A stretch of DNA of 64,000 nucleotides from Isoetes taiwanensis (Eukaryota; Streptophyta; Lycopodiopsida; Isoetales; Isoetaceae), in contig JAJEKV010000101.1 of NCBI GenBank assembly GCA_021234155.1, positions 3,391,748-3,455,747 of the forward strand. Direction: 5' to 3'. Below, one piece after another: positions 52,198 to 63,512 of this stretch. Both the position numbers and the translations under genes were made by a program. Under the pieces are notes generated by a model. The model did not search any database. It was not told the origin of the DNA and saw only the letters and a list, made by a program, of their open reading frames with translations. The first letter of the stretch is position 1. Each line of letters opens with the position of its first letter.

Positions 52198-52850
52198 CAC
52201 AAGCTAACCCCGTTGAAGTTGAAGTTAGGGCTGCTTTCGAATCATGGACCCTCCTGTTGAAAGAATGTGCATGTATCTTTCGCAAAGTGGACCAGGCCCG
52301 TGTAGATAATCAATTTGTGGTTATCGAGTTCCGTATTATTCATGGAGTCCCTATTCTCTTTCTTATTGATTGTGGTAGTACACATTGTTTTATTTCCCAA
52401 GGCTGGCAAAGAAACTAGATTTGAATATGATTAGTGGGACCCTAGATATGTGGAGTTGGTGATGGTAAAATTAAGACTTCTTATGCTAAGGTAGACAATC
52501 TTAAATTCCAAGTAGGAGATCTTGAGTCCCATACTAGTTTTGAAGTATTGAGCCTAGGGAAGTATGATGCTATTCTAGGAATGTCATGGTTAAGGCCATA
52601 TAAAGCTTGCATTGATTGCGGAGAGCAAACAGTTACATGCCAAAGTCCTAATGGAGATAAGCATGTGTTGGAAGGATTGCCTTCGTCATTAGTGGTTACA
52701 CCTTTGTCCCGGAAAAGTTTTAAGAAACAGATTAAGAATGGTTGCATAAGAATGGGATGTGCATTTTTGGTGCTGGCTGAGTTAGGGGAACAACCTATTG
52801 CCCCCGAGATCCAGAAAGTATTGGATGAGTTCTCACGATGTGTTTCCTAA
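52198..52850 (+). CDS. Retroelement aspartic protease region (broken frame)
   Basis: The aspartic protease cleaves the polyprotein. The active-site motif LIDCGSTH is at 52,362-52,385; DCG in place of DSG/DTG is common in plant Ty3/gypsy elements. The frame is then disturbed near 52,400-52,460. A second clean stretch, 52,548-52,850, contains LGKYDAILGMSWL, the conserved segment between protease and RT that marks the end of the pepsin-like fold. Confidence 0.82.
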
Positions 52851-53800
52851 AGAATTAACGTAATTGCCTTCACATAGAATGGTAGATCATGAGATAGAAC
52901 TTGTTCTCTCGGGCTGAACCCACATCAAGGCCACCATATAGATTTCATGCATTAGAGATGGCGAATTGAAGAAACGGTTGGCGGAATTATTGGAACAAGG
53001 TTTTATCTGGCCGAGTGTTTCTCCATTTAGTCGCCGTTTTTTGTTTGTAAAAAGAAAGACGGGACTTTAAGATTATGTATTGACTATCACATGCTTAACC
53101 AGACATGATGAAGAATAGATATGCATTGCCTAGGGTTGATGAGTTATTTGATCGGGTTGGGACAAGCTAAGTACTTCACAAAAATTGATCTACGATCTGG
53201 ATATCATCAGATCCGGATCAAGGATACAGATATTTACAAGACTGCCTTTAGGACACGCTACGGACATTACGAGTTTGTTGTAATGCCCTTTGGGTTGACA
53301 AATGCTCCTGCCACTTTTATGCGCCTAATGAACGAGATATTCCGATCTTTCCTGGATAAGTTTATATTGGTTTTCTTTGATGATATTTTGGTATATTCGG
53401 GACATTAGAGGAGCATGTGGAACATGTAAAAGCGGACATTAGCTATTTCAAGCGACGAGAAAAGTTGTATGGTAAGTTATCTAAGTGTTCCTTTTGCACA
53501 AACTAGATTGGTATATCTTGGGCATGTAATTTCAGAAAAGGGATTAGAGCCAGATCCTTCTAAGATTGAGGCAGTTAGAGATTGGCCCACACCAAAGACG
53601 GTGAAGGAGGTAAGATCATTTTTGGGATTAGCGGGGTATTATCGCAAATTTGTTCCTAAATTCGCAAAGATTGCTGCTCCTTTGACTTCTTTGTTGGGTA
53701 AGAAGAATGATTTGCATTGGACTGATAATTGTCAGGAAAGTTTCCAAAAGTTAAAGGATGTTTTGATTAGTGCACCAGTTTTAAGGATTCGGACATGAAT
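52851..53800 (+). CDS. Reverse transcriptase, first copy (broken frame)
   Basis: The enzyme copies element RNA into DNA. Conserved parts are the [15 protein letters not shown] segment near 53,000, [19 protein letters not shown] (first catalytic aspartate) near 53,175, [20 protein letters not shown] near 53,270 and the catalytic FFDD at 53,373-53,384. The thumb and connection, 53,460-53,798, include [20 protein letters not shown] and [20 protein letters not shown]. Breaks occur near 53,045, 53,105 and 53,405-53,480. The thumb part is repeated at 55,584. Confidence 0.9.
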
Positions 53801-54215
53801 ATACCCTTCCATGTAGTCACCGATGCTTCGAGAAAGTCAGTAGGAGGAGTCTTTTTGCGTAGGATGGCCGAGTTTGTGCTTATATATCTCGTAAATTGTC
53901 TCTCTTTGAACAAAATTACCCGATTGCATGATTTGGAAATGTTGGCCATTATCCATGCCTTAAGGGTATGGAGACATTATTTATTGGGTCGTCGTTTCTT
54001 TTTGAAGACTGACCATCAAAATTTGAAGTATTTTGCAAAACAGCCATATTTGAATAATAGGCAAAGGAGGTGGATGCAATTAAGAGAAGAGTATGATTTT
54101 GAAATTGAATATCAACCGGCAAAGAAAAATGTGATTCGATGCTTTGTCTCAAGGTCATTTTTAACCTCTATTAGTGTGTTACAAGGGCAATGGGATGCGA
54201 TATTCTTAATAAGCT
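53801..54215 (+). CDS. RNase H domain, first copy (broken frame)
   Basis: RNase H removes the RNA strand of the hybrid. FHVVTDAS carries the first catalytic aspartate, followed by HDLEMLAIIHALRVWRHYL (glutamate) and FLKTDHQNLKYF (aspartate). Compared with the second copy (55,920-56,260), this one has an extra segment near 53,850 and 'ctctctttgaac' where copy 2 has 'ctcctgctgaac'. Copy 2 is therefore the better read. Confidence 0.85.
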
Positions 54216-55575
54216 AAGGAATGATCCATATTTTGCACTGTGTTGGAGAACCCTCAAGATTTTCCGAGGTATGCATTGTCCAAAGGGGTTTTATATTATA
54301 ATGGCCGTATGTGTATTCCTAATGATCATGAGTTGAGATTGAGGTTGCTATATGAAGCACATGATAGTCCGTTGGCGGGCCACCCAGGGGTACATAAAAC
54401 TTTGAGGAAGATGCCGAGAATTTCTTTTGGCCCGATGTAAGAAGATGGTTAAGGAGCACGTGGCTAGGTGTTTATCTTGTCCAGGAAGGTAAAAGCATCA
54501 AGGTTTAGGGAGCTCGGAGAATTACAACCTTTAGTAATTCCATCTTCCAAGTGGGAGTGTATTTCCATGGACTTCATTGTTGAGCTTCCCAGGACACGCC
54601 AAAGTTATGATGCAATTTATGTTGTGGTTGATCGACTAACTGTTGAGGCCCATTTTATGCCTACGAAGACATCGCGCTACGGCAATGGATATTGCTAAGT
54701 TATTTGTTAAGGAGATTTTCAGGTTGCATGGGATGCCGGCCACTATTTCATCAGATCGGGATACAAAATTTATGAGCCAATTTTGGCAAGGGTTGTTTCA
54801 AAATATTGGCACTAAGTTATATGCCAGTACATCTTATCGTCCTCAAGCAGATGGCCAAGTTGAGCGAGTTAATCAAATCTTGGAGGATATGCTCAGGATG
54901 TATGTGCCTAGTCAACCAAAGGTATGGGATTCATATTTGTATTTGGCTGAGTTTGCATACAATAACACTTATCAAGATTCCATTAAAATGAGTCCTTTTG
55001 AGGCAATGTATGGTAAGGAGTGTCGTTGTCCTCTTAATTGGAGAGATCCTCAATGCAATGTTGAAGCAGCTAATGAAGTAGCGGAGGACATGGAAGCTCA
55101 GCTAAGGAGACTTCGACAAAATTTGGCAGTGGCACAAAATAGACAGAAGCAGTATGCCAATAAAAGACGTAGACCACTTGAATTTCAAAAAGGGGATTAT
55201 GTGTTCTTGAGGATTAATCCCAAGCAGAGCTCACTGGCATTTAAAAGTGCAGGTAAATGGGCTCCTAGGTATGCGGGTCCATATGAAATTTTGGAACGTA
55301 TTGGCAAAGTGGCTTATAGGTTGGAGTTGCCCTCGCACTTGAAAGTACATAATGTCTTTCATGTGAGTAACTTGAGGAAGTATGTTTTTGATCCTTCCCA
55401 TATGTTGGGGGACGATGATTTGGTAAGCAGAGAGAACTTCCTGTACCCCCGACCAGAACGTATTCTGCGAGAGGAAACCCGTCGCTTAAGGAGGCGAACA
55501 ATACGTAGATTTTTGGTTCAATGGGCGGGTTGTCCTGAGGAAGATGCCACATGGGAAGATGCCAATTGGATTCTT
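54216..55575 (+). CDS. Integrase and chromodomain-like tail, first copy
   Basis: Integrase inserts the DNA copy into the genome. The N-terminal HHCC zinc finger spans about 54,350-54,480, ending HVARCLSC. The catalytic core has MDFIVELP (near 54,570), ISSDRDTKFMSQFW (near 54,750) and the glutamate in ADGQVERVNQILEDM (near 54,850), giving a D,D,E triad. The GPY-type segment KWAPRYAGPYEILERIGKVA is near 55,255, and a chromodomain-like tail follows near 55,510. The frame is clean from 54,643 on and does not stop at the end of the tail: it continues in frame into the duplicated RT thumb. Confidence 0.9.
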
Positions 55576-55583
55576 TGTGTTTT

Positions 55584-56325
55584 GCGACGAGAAAAGTTGT
55601 ATGGTAAGTTATCTAAGTGTTCCTTTGCACAAACTAGATTGGTATATCTTGGGCATGTAATTTCAGAAAAGGGATTAGAGCCAGATCCTTCTAAGATTGA
55701 GGCAGTTAGAGATTGGCCCACACCAAAGACGGTGAAGGAGGTAAGATCATTTTTGGGATTAGCGGGGTATTATCGCAAATTTGTTCCTAAATTCGCAAAG
55801 ATTGCTGCTCCTTTGACTTCTTTGTTGGGTAAGAAGAATGATTTGCATTGGACTGATAATTGTCAGGAAAGTTTCCAAAAGTTAAAGGATGTTTTGATTA
55901 GTGCACCAGTTTTAAGGATTCCAGACATGAATATACCCTTCCATGTAGTCACTGATGCTTCTGAGAAAGCTGTAGGAGGAGTTTGTGCTTATATATCTCG
56001 TAAATTGTCTCCTGCTGAACAAAATTACCCAGTGCATGATTTGGAAATGTTGGCCATTATCCATGCCTTAAGGGTATGGAGACATTATTTATTGGGTCGT
56101 TTCTTTTGAAGACCGACCATCAAAATTTGAAGTATTTTTGCAAAACAGCCATATTTGAATAATAGGCAAAGGAGGTGGATGCAATTAAGAGAAGAGTATG
56201 ATTTTGAAATTGAATATCAACCGGCAAAGAAAATGTGATTGTCGATGCTTTGTCTCGAAGGTCATTTTTAACCTCTATTAGTGTGTTACAAGGGCAATGG
56301 GATGCGAGATATTCTTAATAAACTA
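55584..56325 (+). CDS. Duplicated RT thumb and RNase H, second copy
   Basis: This repeats 53,452-54,215 with an offset of 2,132 bp. It is nearly free of errors up to 56,105, where the frame shifts within FFLKTDHQ. Because it follows the first chromodomain in frame, the open frame 54,643-56,109 encodes an integrase core-chromodomain-RT thumb-RNase H fusion of 488 codons. Such an order is not expected in a functional pol protein. It could be a real duplication in the element or an assembly join of two repeat reads. Confidence 0.85.
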
Positions 56326-57707
56326 AGGGGTGATCCATATTTTGCACTTGTGTTGGAGAACCCTCAAGATTTTCCGAGGTATGCATTGTCCAAAGGAGTT
56401 TTATATTATAATGGCCGTATGTGCATTCCTAATGATCATGAGTTGAGATTGAGGTTGCTATATGAAGCACATGATAGTCCGTTGGCGGGCCACCCTGTGG
56501 GTACATAAAACTTTGAGGAAGATGAGAATTTCTTTTGGCCCGGACGTAAGAAGATGGTTAAGGAGCACGTGGCTAGGTGTTTATCTTGTCGAAGGTAAAA
56601 GCATCAAGGTTTAGGGAGCACGGAGAATTACAACCTTTAGTAATTCCATCTTCCAAGTGGGAGTGTATTTCCATGGACTTCATTGTTGAGCTTCCCGGAC
56701 ACGTTCAGGGTTATGATGCAATTTATGTTGTGGTTGATCGACTAACTAAGCAGGCCCATTTTATGCCCTACGAAGACTCGCTACGGCAATGGATATTGCT
56801 AAGTTATTTGTTAAGGAGATTTTCAGGTTGCATGGGATGCCGCCACACTATTTCATCGGATCGAGATACAAAATTTATGAGCCAATTTTGGCAAGGGTTG
56901 TTTCAAAATATTGGCACTAAGTTATATGCCAGTACATCTTATCGTCCTCAAGCAGATGGCCAAGTTGAGCGAGTTAATCAAATCTTGGAGGATATGCTCA
57001 GGATGTATGTGCCTAGTCAACCAAAGGTATGGGATTCATATTTGTATTTGGCTGAGTTTGCATACCATAACACTTATCAAGATTCCATTAAAATGAGTCC
57101 TTTTGAGGCAATGTATGGTAAGGAGTGTCGTTGTCCTCTTAATTGGAGAGATCCTCAATGCAATGTTGAAGCAGCTAATGAAGTAGCGGAGGACATGGAA
57201 GCTCAGCTAAGGAGACTTCGACAAAATTTGGCAGTGGCACAAAATAGACAGAAGCAGTATGCCAATAAAAGACGTAGACCACTTGAATTTCAAAAAGGGG
57301 ATTATGTGTTCTTGAGGATTAATCCCAAGCAGAGCTCACTGGCATTTAAAAGTGCAGGTAAATGGGCTCCTAGGTATGCGGGTCCATATGAAATTTTGGA
57401 ACGTATTGGCAAAGTGGCTTATAGGTTGGAGTTGCCCTCGCACTTGAAAGTACATAATGTCTTTCATGTGAGTAACTTGAGGAAGTATGTTTTTGATCCT
57501 TCCCATATGTTGGGGGACGATGATTTGGTAAGCAGAGAGAACTTCCTGTACCCCCGACCAGAACGTATTCTGCGAGAGGAAACCCGTCGCTTAAGGAGGC
57601 GAACAATACGTAGATTTTTTGTTCAATGGGCGGGTTGTCCTGAGGAAGATGCCACATGGGAAGATGCCAATTGGATTCTTCGTGAGTTTCCCGAGATGCG
57701 CCCATGA
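56326..57707 (+). CDS. Integrase and chromodomain-like tail, second copy
   Basis: This is the second copy of the integrase, nearly identical to the first. The zinc finger has a frameshift ('caccctgtgggtac' for 'cacccaggggtac'; near 56,491). From 56,577 one open frame runs for 376 codons through the D,D,E core, although the segment near 56,765-56,850 is out of phase. It continues to the chromodomain-like tail and ends with a stop at 57,705-57,707, after ILREFPEMRP. This stop is probably the true end of pol, since the polypurine tract and 3' LTR follow within 30 bp. Confidence 0.9.
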
Positions 57708-57726
57708 GGACATGGGTTGAATTTTT

Positions 57727-57737
57727 GGAGGAGAGAC
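57727..57737 (+). other. Polypurine tract
   Basis: GGAGGAGAGAC lies immediately before the 3' LTR, the place where plus-strand DNA synthesis is primed. Confidence 0.82.
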
Positions 57738-60070
57738 TGTAACGGACCTAGGATTTTGAGGTAAATTGTGGATTATTTTATTTAAAAGATGCAAAGGAAT
57801 ATTAATCAAAATATCACGCATGCAGAGAAATACGTCGTATATGTAGAGATTATACGGACAAAATATTGTGGTTAAAAATAAATATAAGTACAGAGAAAAG
57901 CATTGGGAAAAGATTGATTGCAGAGGGATTGCTGAAGGAGCGAATCGCGTGCAGAGCTCTGGGAGCGTGTTGGAGCGCAGAAAAAGCAACAAGCGGGATT
58001 CCAGGTGGGGATCAAGCCTTACACCTGGGGTTTTCTAGCGTAGCAAAATTGTGCATGCTGAATTGTGTTGATGCAGTAGGATTGTTATGAAACTTAGTAT
58101 TGATTTAGAATTAAACTAAAAGTGCATGAATATGGAAAAAGCTTGCATGATTGAATTTGGAAGTATTTTATGATGGCATATTGACAGTTGCAAAAAGTAT
58201 CACGGATCTAAGTGAGACAGGCATCTAGATCATGCCGAGAAATAATGGAATAGCTCATATTAGAACATGAGGGATGGATTAAAGTAAAGGGATGGCTGGA
58301 ATCGCTTAAAACCGTGGTTAAAATTGTAAAGTTCCCCGGCATGCCGCCGTTTATATAACAGGATCCCAGTATCGGTGATGATCGGAAGCATGAAATGTGA
58401 TGAGAAATGGGTCGATTTGGGCCTTAGGGAGGCCGAAATGGAAAAGGAATGAGGAATCGGGGAAGATCAAAGCAAAATTCATTTGTAAATCCCATGATTT
58501 TGGTGCTCAAGAATTGATCCGGAACCGGATTTGGGTCGAATCGGCCGAAATGGGCGAAAACCCTTTGCAACCAAAATCGGGAGGAGCTAGGGAGTTTTGG
58601 CATGGAATCGATGGCCTGGAGGCCAAATCCGACAAAGAAGAAAGTCGAGGTCGCACAGTAACGTAGTTAGGGTTAGGTTATGAAGTCAAAAATGTTAACG
58701 ATTTAGTTAATAGTTAGTAAGGAAGTAATAATAAAAAGTTTGAGGTTAAAGTTAAGGCTCTATCTTAAAATATCAAGGTTGAGTTGTTGGGTTCGGAATA
58801 TATTTAAGCTGGAGGCCCTTGTTAAGGCGGGTTTATACTAATGGTCATAACGACATGAGAAGACTAACAAGTTATCTAGTTATATATATTTAAAAGAGAA
58901 AACCTTTAGAAATTAGCTAAGTAACATTATGTAAAAAAAAAACAAGCATATGTATTGTGTATAGAGGAAATTGGTAAAGGAACCATAACGATATCTAAAT
59001 GCTATAGATTAATATTATTAAAGTCTCTAGTAACCTTATTGTTAGTGAATCTATGAAAGATATAGACGTTTATTTTTAATTTAATGGTGATGGTTGCATT
59101 TTTGCATTATTAAGGTTATGGTTAGACATTTCATGTGTGAATTATGGAATTATTTGATGTTGAGTATGTTAAGGCATGGGCATGATGGTGAATTGTATGT
59201 AATTGTATATGGTGAAATTCTTTGATATAGACCTCTGGGGCCGGAGTCTAGGTGCGATGGTCTAGACTCACGGTTTGCACAGTGCTATGTAAATGGTATT
59301 TTGAACATCGGGCGTTGGTACCGTAAGGTACAAACGTCATGCACGCGATAAGTGGTCCTCCAATGCCGGACGCTAGCGTGGAAGGGTGTGTACACACGTG
59401 GTTACCCCGCCTCTATGTCACCGGCCCGATCAACCGAAGTTGACCTTGCTTTCGAGACCTGGAGGAATATTGGTTGCTATGTTGATGCTATGGTTGCTTG
59501 GCTAGTGTATATGTGGTATTTAATCTTTGGAATCAAGTTGCAATGGTTGTGCTTAGCATAATTATGCATTGTATTTATGTTGGTTGGACTAGTAACTTGG
59601 ATTGCGTGGGCGAGGTTACTCGGTAAGGCTAAGTTATTGTTTATGTTGATGCTTGTGGTAATTGATGCTTGCTATATTCTAAATTCCGATCCCCACTTAG
59701 TCCAGGTGTGACTAATCCAAGTGGTTAAATGGTGTAAGCAGAGGTGCGAGATGCTCCAGGAGAGTAGCCAAGCCGTAAAAGCGCAGAGTAGGAGTGTGTG
59801 AATTGCTAGATAATACATTTGATTAATATAACTATTATTATTATGGATCGGTTTAAACTATAATTATTTGTAAACTTGGTTGTTGTGTGGGATTTTGCCG
59901 AGCAATGGCAAGTATAATATTTTTTGGGACCTTAGAGCACGAATAAAGATTAAATTCTTTACCTAAGTATGCATGTATTAATTTCTTGAGTCTAAGAGCT
60001 AAGTAGATCCAACGGTAGAGATCGATGGGATCTCCAGTTACCGAGAGGTTAACTGGCCAGGCCCGTCACA
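57738..60070 (+). repeat. 3' LTR
   Basis: This LTR is 2,333 bp long against 2,318 bp for the 5' LTR. It runs from TGTAACGG to GTCACA. Long stretches, for example about 58,680-59,230, match the 5' LTR with hardly a difference, while clusters of differences occur at CAG/CTG (near 57,945-58,045 and 59,270-59,370). Confidence 0.92.
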
Positions 60071-60075
60071 AAATC
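60071..60075. other. Target site duplication, right copy (aaatc)
   Basis: This copy equals 48,680-48,684 and directly follows the CA end of the 3' LTR. Confidence 0.92.
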
Positions 60076-60555
60076 GTTTTAGAGAATTGGCATGTCATAA
60101 ATTCTTTTACTTTTTTGCACGTAAATGCAGCATTGACTATGCCTTCATTGTAGCTTGCTTTTAATTTCTCTCTCCTACTTCAGTATTGTGCAAGTGGTTC
60201 ATTTAGAAGAAAAGCAAGCCTTTTTTTTTAAGGTGCATGCTAAGTTAGGTGAGTTTTATCATCTGCAAAACACAAACGATGCAAGAGATCTTGCAATTTA
60301 TCTTTCTCACTTTTCTCTTCGCATGCGCTTTCTAGGTATCCTAAACATTGCAAAAACATGTCAGTGAGAAACCATTAAGCTTGAATAATGTAAACATTTT
60401 GAATAATGTGGACAATTTGAGATTATGTAAACTTCATTAAACTTATTTGCTTACATTGATCCTTCATATGCTCTTGCTTACATAGCTAAAAGAAAGAGCA
60501 AAGCTATCAATCACTTTTACTATCTAAGTATCACTTTCACTTTTACTATCACTTC
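60076..60555 (+). repeat. Rest of module C after the retrotransposon
   Basis: Module C continues from the insertion point ('agagaattggcatgtcataa') and matches 33,405-33,881. It ends in the 'cacttccact' repeat that joins to the BiP tail. No gene is recognised. Confidence 0.75.
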
Positions 60556-60810
60556 CACTCTGAGCTGTAAATATCTTGAGACATTCAAAATTCATGGTCA
60601 CGAGTAATGACACAAATACCTGTAGATATGGAAATAGTAATATGAGATGTATATTAGCTTATGCTTATTATCTAGTTTGTTTAAACCACTTTTCTTAGCT
60701 TTCAACTTTTCTAATAACTTCTAAACATTTTGCACACTCTTTATAAAAATTTGTCCAGCATGTTCAACATGCATTTACAACACTTTGCTTGCATCAAACA
60801 AAAGAAAAGA
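60556..60810 (+). pseudogene. Third orphan BiP 3' end and flank
   Basis: HSEL codons, TAA, BiP 3' UTR and flank follow module C with the same join as at 33,882 and 36,397. The match to those copies ends abruptly at 'aaagaaaaga', where foreign sequence begins. Confidence 0.78.
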
Positions 60811-61717
60811 ATTATCTTCTTATCATTATACGAAGATAAATTCAATTGTCAAAACCAGATAGACAGCATTAGAGAGAGGAAAAAGGAGACAAACTAAAAG
60901 AAAGCCACATCTGGGCATCTCCACTAAAACAAATAACTAGAATACAAAGCTATCCTTTGAAAGTGTAACAATTATAGCCGGGATTAAAAAACCTCGTCCT
61001 TTTGGGTTTTCGGGGAAAAACCCTGATGATAATAGAAACACTAAACAAAGATCTTTATCTGAACACAACTAAGTATAACAAGGCTTAAATAAGCCGATAA
61101 TGCTTTTGAGAAAAGCCGGTAGTCATGACTCTCGGATCCGTGTATACACCAATACTTGAATCTCCAGAAGCTCACGAACTAACAACCTGCACATGCCGTG
61201 AGGCTAATACATCAACCATATAGCCTAGCATGGAGCTCACAATCTGCAACCATCCTCTGACAACCATCAAACTAGGCACGAGGGCCTCTCACAACCAATA
61301 ATACTAGGCACGAGGGCCTTCAATCTCACAACCAACCACTGGCACGAGGGCCACAAAACTCACAAACCTCCACTGGCACAAGGGCCACCATACACAAACA
61401 TCTATATGCAAAGGGGTCACAAAATCATAATCAATACTTGTCACAAGAAGCATAAAGGTCTTTCATAAATAAGCATATTAGCGGGATAGTTGAAGGGGTG
61501 GGTGGGTGGTGGTACAGGGTCGAGAAAGCAAGGAAGCATAATGCAGATGTGCAATACAATGCTAGAATACAAAGTTGTCACTATGTTTCCTCCAAACAAG
61601 AGCCTGCCACAATACACATTAACCATGATGCTAATGCTGCTCGAACCATAAATCTTCACCAAAACATAAGATGCACCACAACATGCAAGCCACACATTAG
61701 CCACATGCTAATGCTGC
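60811..61717. other. Foreign block between array modules
   Basis: About 0.9 kb of sequence has no counterpart in the other units. On the left it interrupts the BiP 3' flank and on the right it returns to a different place, module C ('aatgtctgcatgtattcttt'), so it marks a rearrangement and not a simple insertion. It contains a short minisatellite (listed separately). The phrase 'actaaaacaaataactagaa' near 60,925 resembles sequence near 9,850. The style of the sequence recalls plant retrotransposon LTRs, but I cannot find matching ends. No gene is recognised. Confidence 0.55.
61275..61386 (+). repeat. Four-copy minisatellite with core ggcac(g/a)agggcc
   Basis: The 12-bp core occurs at 61,275, 61,307, 61,341 and 61,375, giving periods of 32, 34 and 34 bp. 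Spacers share 'ctcacaa' and 'ccaa' elements. The fourth copy has A for G in the core. Confidence 0.85.
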
Positions 61718-62137
61718 TAATGTCTGCATGTATTCTTTGGTTAAAGTCTTCTATATGCTTTCTAATCTTTGCATGTCTTCATTGGTTAAAGTCTACCATC
61801 AGGTTCTCCTATTGATGAAATCGTTTCAGAGAATTGGCATGTCATAAATTCTTTTACTTTTTTGCACGTAAATGCAGCATTGACTATGCCTTCATTGTAG
61901 CTTGCTTTTAATTTTTTCTCTTCTACTTCAGTATTGTGCAAGTGGTTCATTTAGAAGAAAAGCAAGCCTTTTTTTAAGGTGCATGCTAAGTTAGGTGAGT
62001 TTTATCATCTGCAAAACATAAACGATGCAAGAAATCTTGCAATTTATCTTTCTCACTTTTATCTTCGCATGCGCTTTCTAGGTAGCCTTTTTTTAAGAAT
62101 AGAATGGATTTTTATTGTCCAGGGAGACCAATTGGCC

Positions 62138-62197
62138 AAACATAGATGGAACTTTGGCCAATGTTGCAAACATAGATGGAACTTTGGCCAATGTTGC
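62138..62197 (+). repeat. Perfect 30-bp tandem duplication
   Basis: The segment 'aaacatagatggaacttt' plus 12 further bases occurs twice without a gap. Other units have a single copy here. Confidence 0.9.
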
Positions 62198-62932
62198 TTA
62201 CAAAAATGCATTGGGAAAGAAAGAGATTATAGAAAGGGTATAAATTGTAGTCTTGAATATTAAATTGAAATACGCTTTTAAAGGTTTGCAAATTCTTGCA
62301 AACAACCATCTCTAATCATATAAGCAGGAGGCGTTTATATTTTGCAAAAAGGGTTTCTCATTCAAGTTCCAAAAATGCATAGATGCCAAGTAAGATACAG
62401 TGGCCTTCAAAATTGAAGGTGGAAGATGGACCTCGAAATTGTCCAAAGTAACAAAATAAACTTGTCACTAACAAGTCTTGCAACCCAAATAGCATTGGTT
62501 GGATGTCTCTAGTTTGTTGACCGCAAGAAATATATGAATTTGAAGCTTGGAAAACATTGCTTTGATTAATTTTCTTCAACTAGGTCCAAACTATGCTTCT
62601 GGTTATGTTATCGGGCATGCATTCTAATGCTTGCATGCTGGATGATAAGACTTGTCCGGCAAACATAGATGGAACTTTGGCCAATGTTCCTTACAAAAAT
62701 GCATTGGCAAAGAAACAGATCATAGAAAGGGTATAAATTGTAGTCTTGAAATATTCAATTGAAATGCACATCTTAAAGAGTAAGTACACGCTTTTAAAGG
62801 TTTGCAAATTCTTGTAAACAACCATCTCTAATCATAAGACAAGCGGGGAGGCGTGCCATTGTTAGTTGTATTTTTTGCGTAAAGGGTTTCTCATTCAAGT
62901 TCCAAAAGTGCCTAGATGTCAAGTAAGATACA

Positions 62933-63512
62933 ACCATGGAATAATTTAAGGGCTAAACTTAGCTATTTGGCATTTTTTTAGCACATTTTGAAAAAAAAAA
63001 AAAAAATTGGCTAAAGTAAATGGAAAAAATTGGAAAAAAGATAATAATTTTAGCTTAACTTTTTTTGGGACTGCACCAGACCTGGAGCTCTTTAGCCAAA
63101 TGCTAGAAAGTAAGAGAGTGAAATTTTATATTGTTTAGCTAAGCCATAGAAATATCATTCTAATTTAAAAGAAATATATGATTAGTAGTTTAGTTTCTAG
63201 CATTATAAATTAATTTAAGTCATAGATTTTGCTAGTTAGCATTATTTTAGAATATTTTCACAAAGAAAATGACTAAAATAAGTGGAAACAATTGGAAAAA
63301 AGTATAGTAATTTGGCTTGATATTTCCGTTGGCCACACCATAGAAATTTTTGGGAAGATGTTTGGGTTAGTTTAGCTAAACGCTAGAAAGTATGAGATGA
63401 AAATATGTAGAGTTTAGCTAAACCACAGAAAGTTTGGGGATTACTATCGAGCAAGTTTAGCTAAAGTCATTCTGGCTAATAAGAAATATGCGATTAGTAA
63501 TTTATTCCCTGG
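62933..63512. mobile_element. MITE-like non-autonomous insertion with internal tandem halves
   Basis: It interrupts module B between 'gtaagatac' and 'agtggcc', which are adjacent in the other units. The flanks carry ATACA at 62,928-62,932 and 63,513-63,517. The ends are inverted repeats: CCATGGAATAATTTA on the left pairs with the complement of TAATTTATTCCCTGG on the right at 13 of 15 positions. The inside consists of two related halves about 260 bp apart ('aattggaaaaaag' at 63,028 and 63,290; 'gctagaaagta' near 63,100 and 63,380). It is AT-rich and has no coding frame. The superfamily is uncertain; a 5-bp duplication fits none of the usual plant families well. Confidence 0.72.

Larger units (their letters stand above)
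48685..60070 (+). mobile_element. Ty3/gypsy LTR retrotransposon with chromodomain-like tail
   Basis: The 11.4-kb element has TG...CA long terminal repeats, a primer binding site resembling the complement of initiator Met tRNA, gag, then protease, reverse transcriptase, RNase H and integrase in Ty3/gypsy order, and a polypurine tract before the 3' LTR. The C-terminus, VQWAGCPEEDATWEDANWI, resembles the degenerate chromodomains of plant chromoviruses. It inserted into module C of the BiP array with a 5-bp target duplication. The inner part carries a tandem duplication of about 2.1 kb. Frames in gag, protease and the first RT/RNase H are broken, again mostly at CAG/CTG; the integrase frames are clean. 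The clade assignment is inferred from motif resemblance only. Confidence 0.92.
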
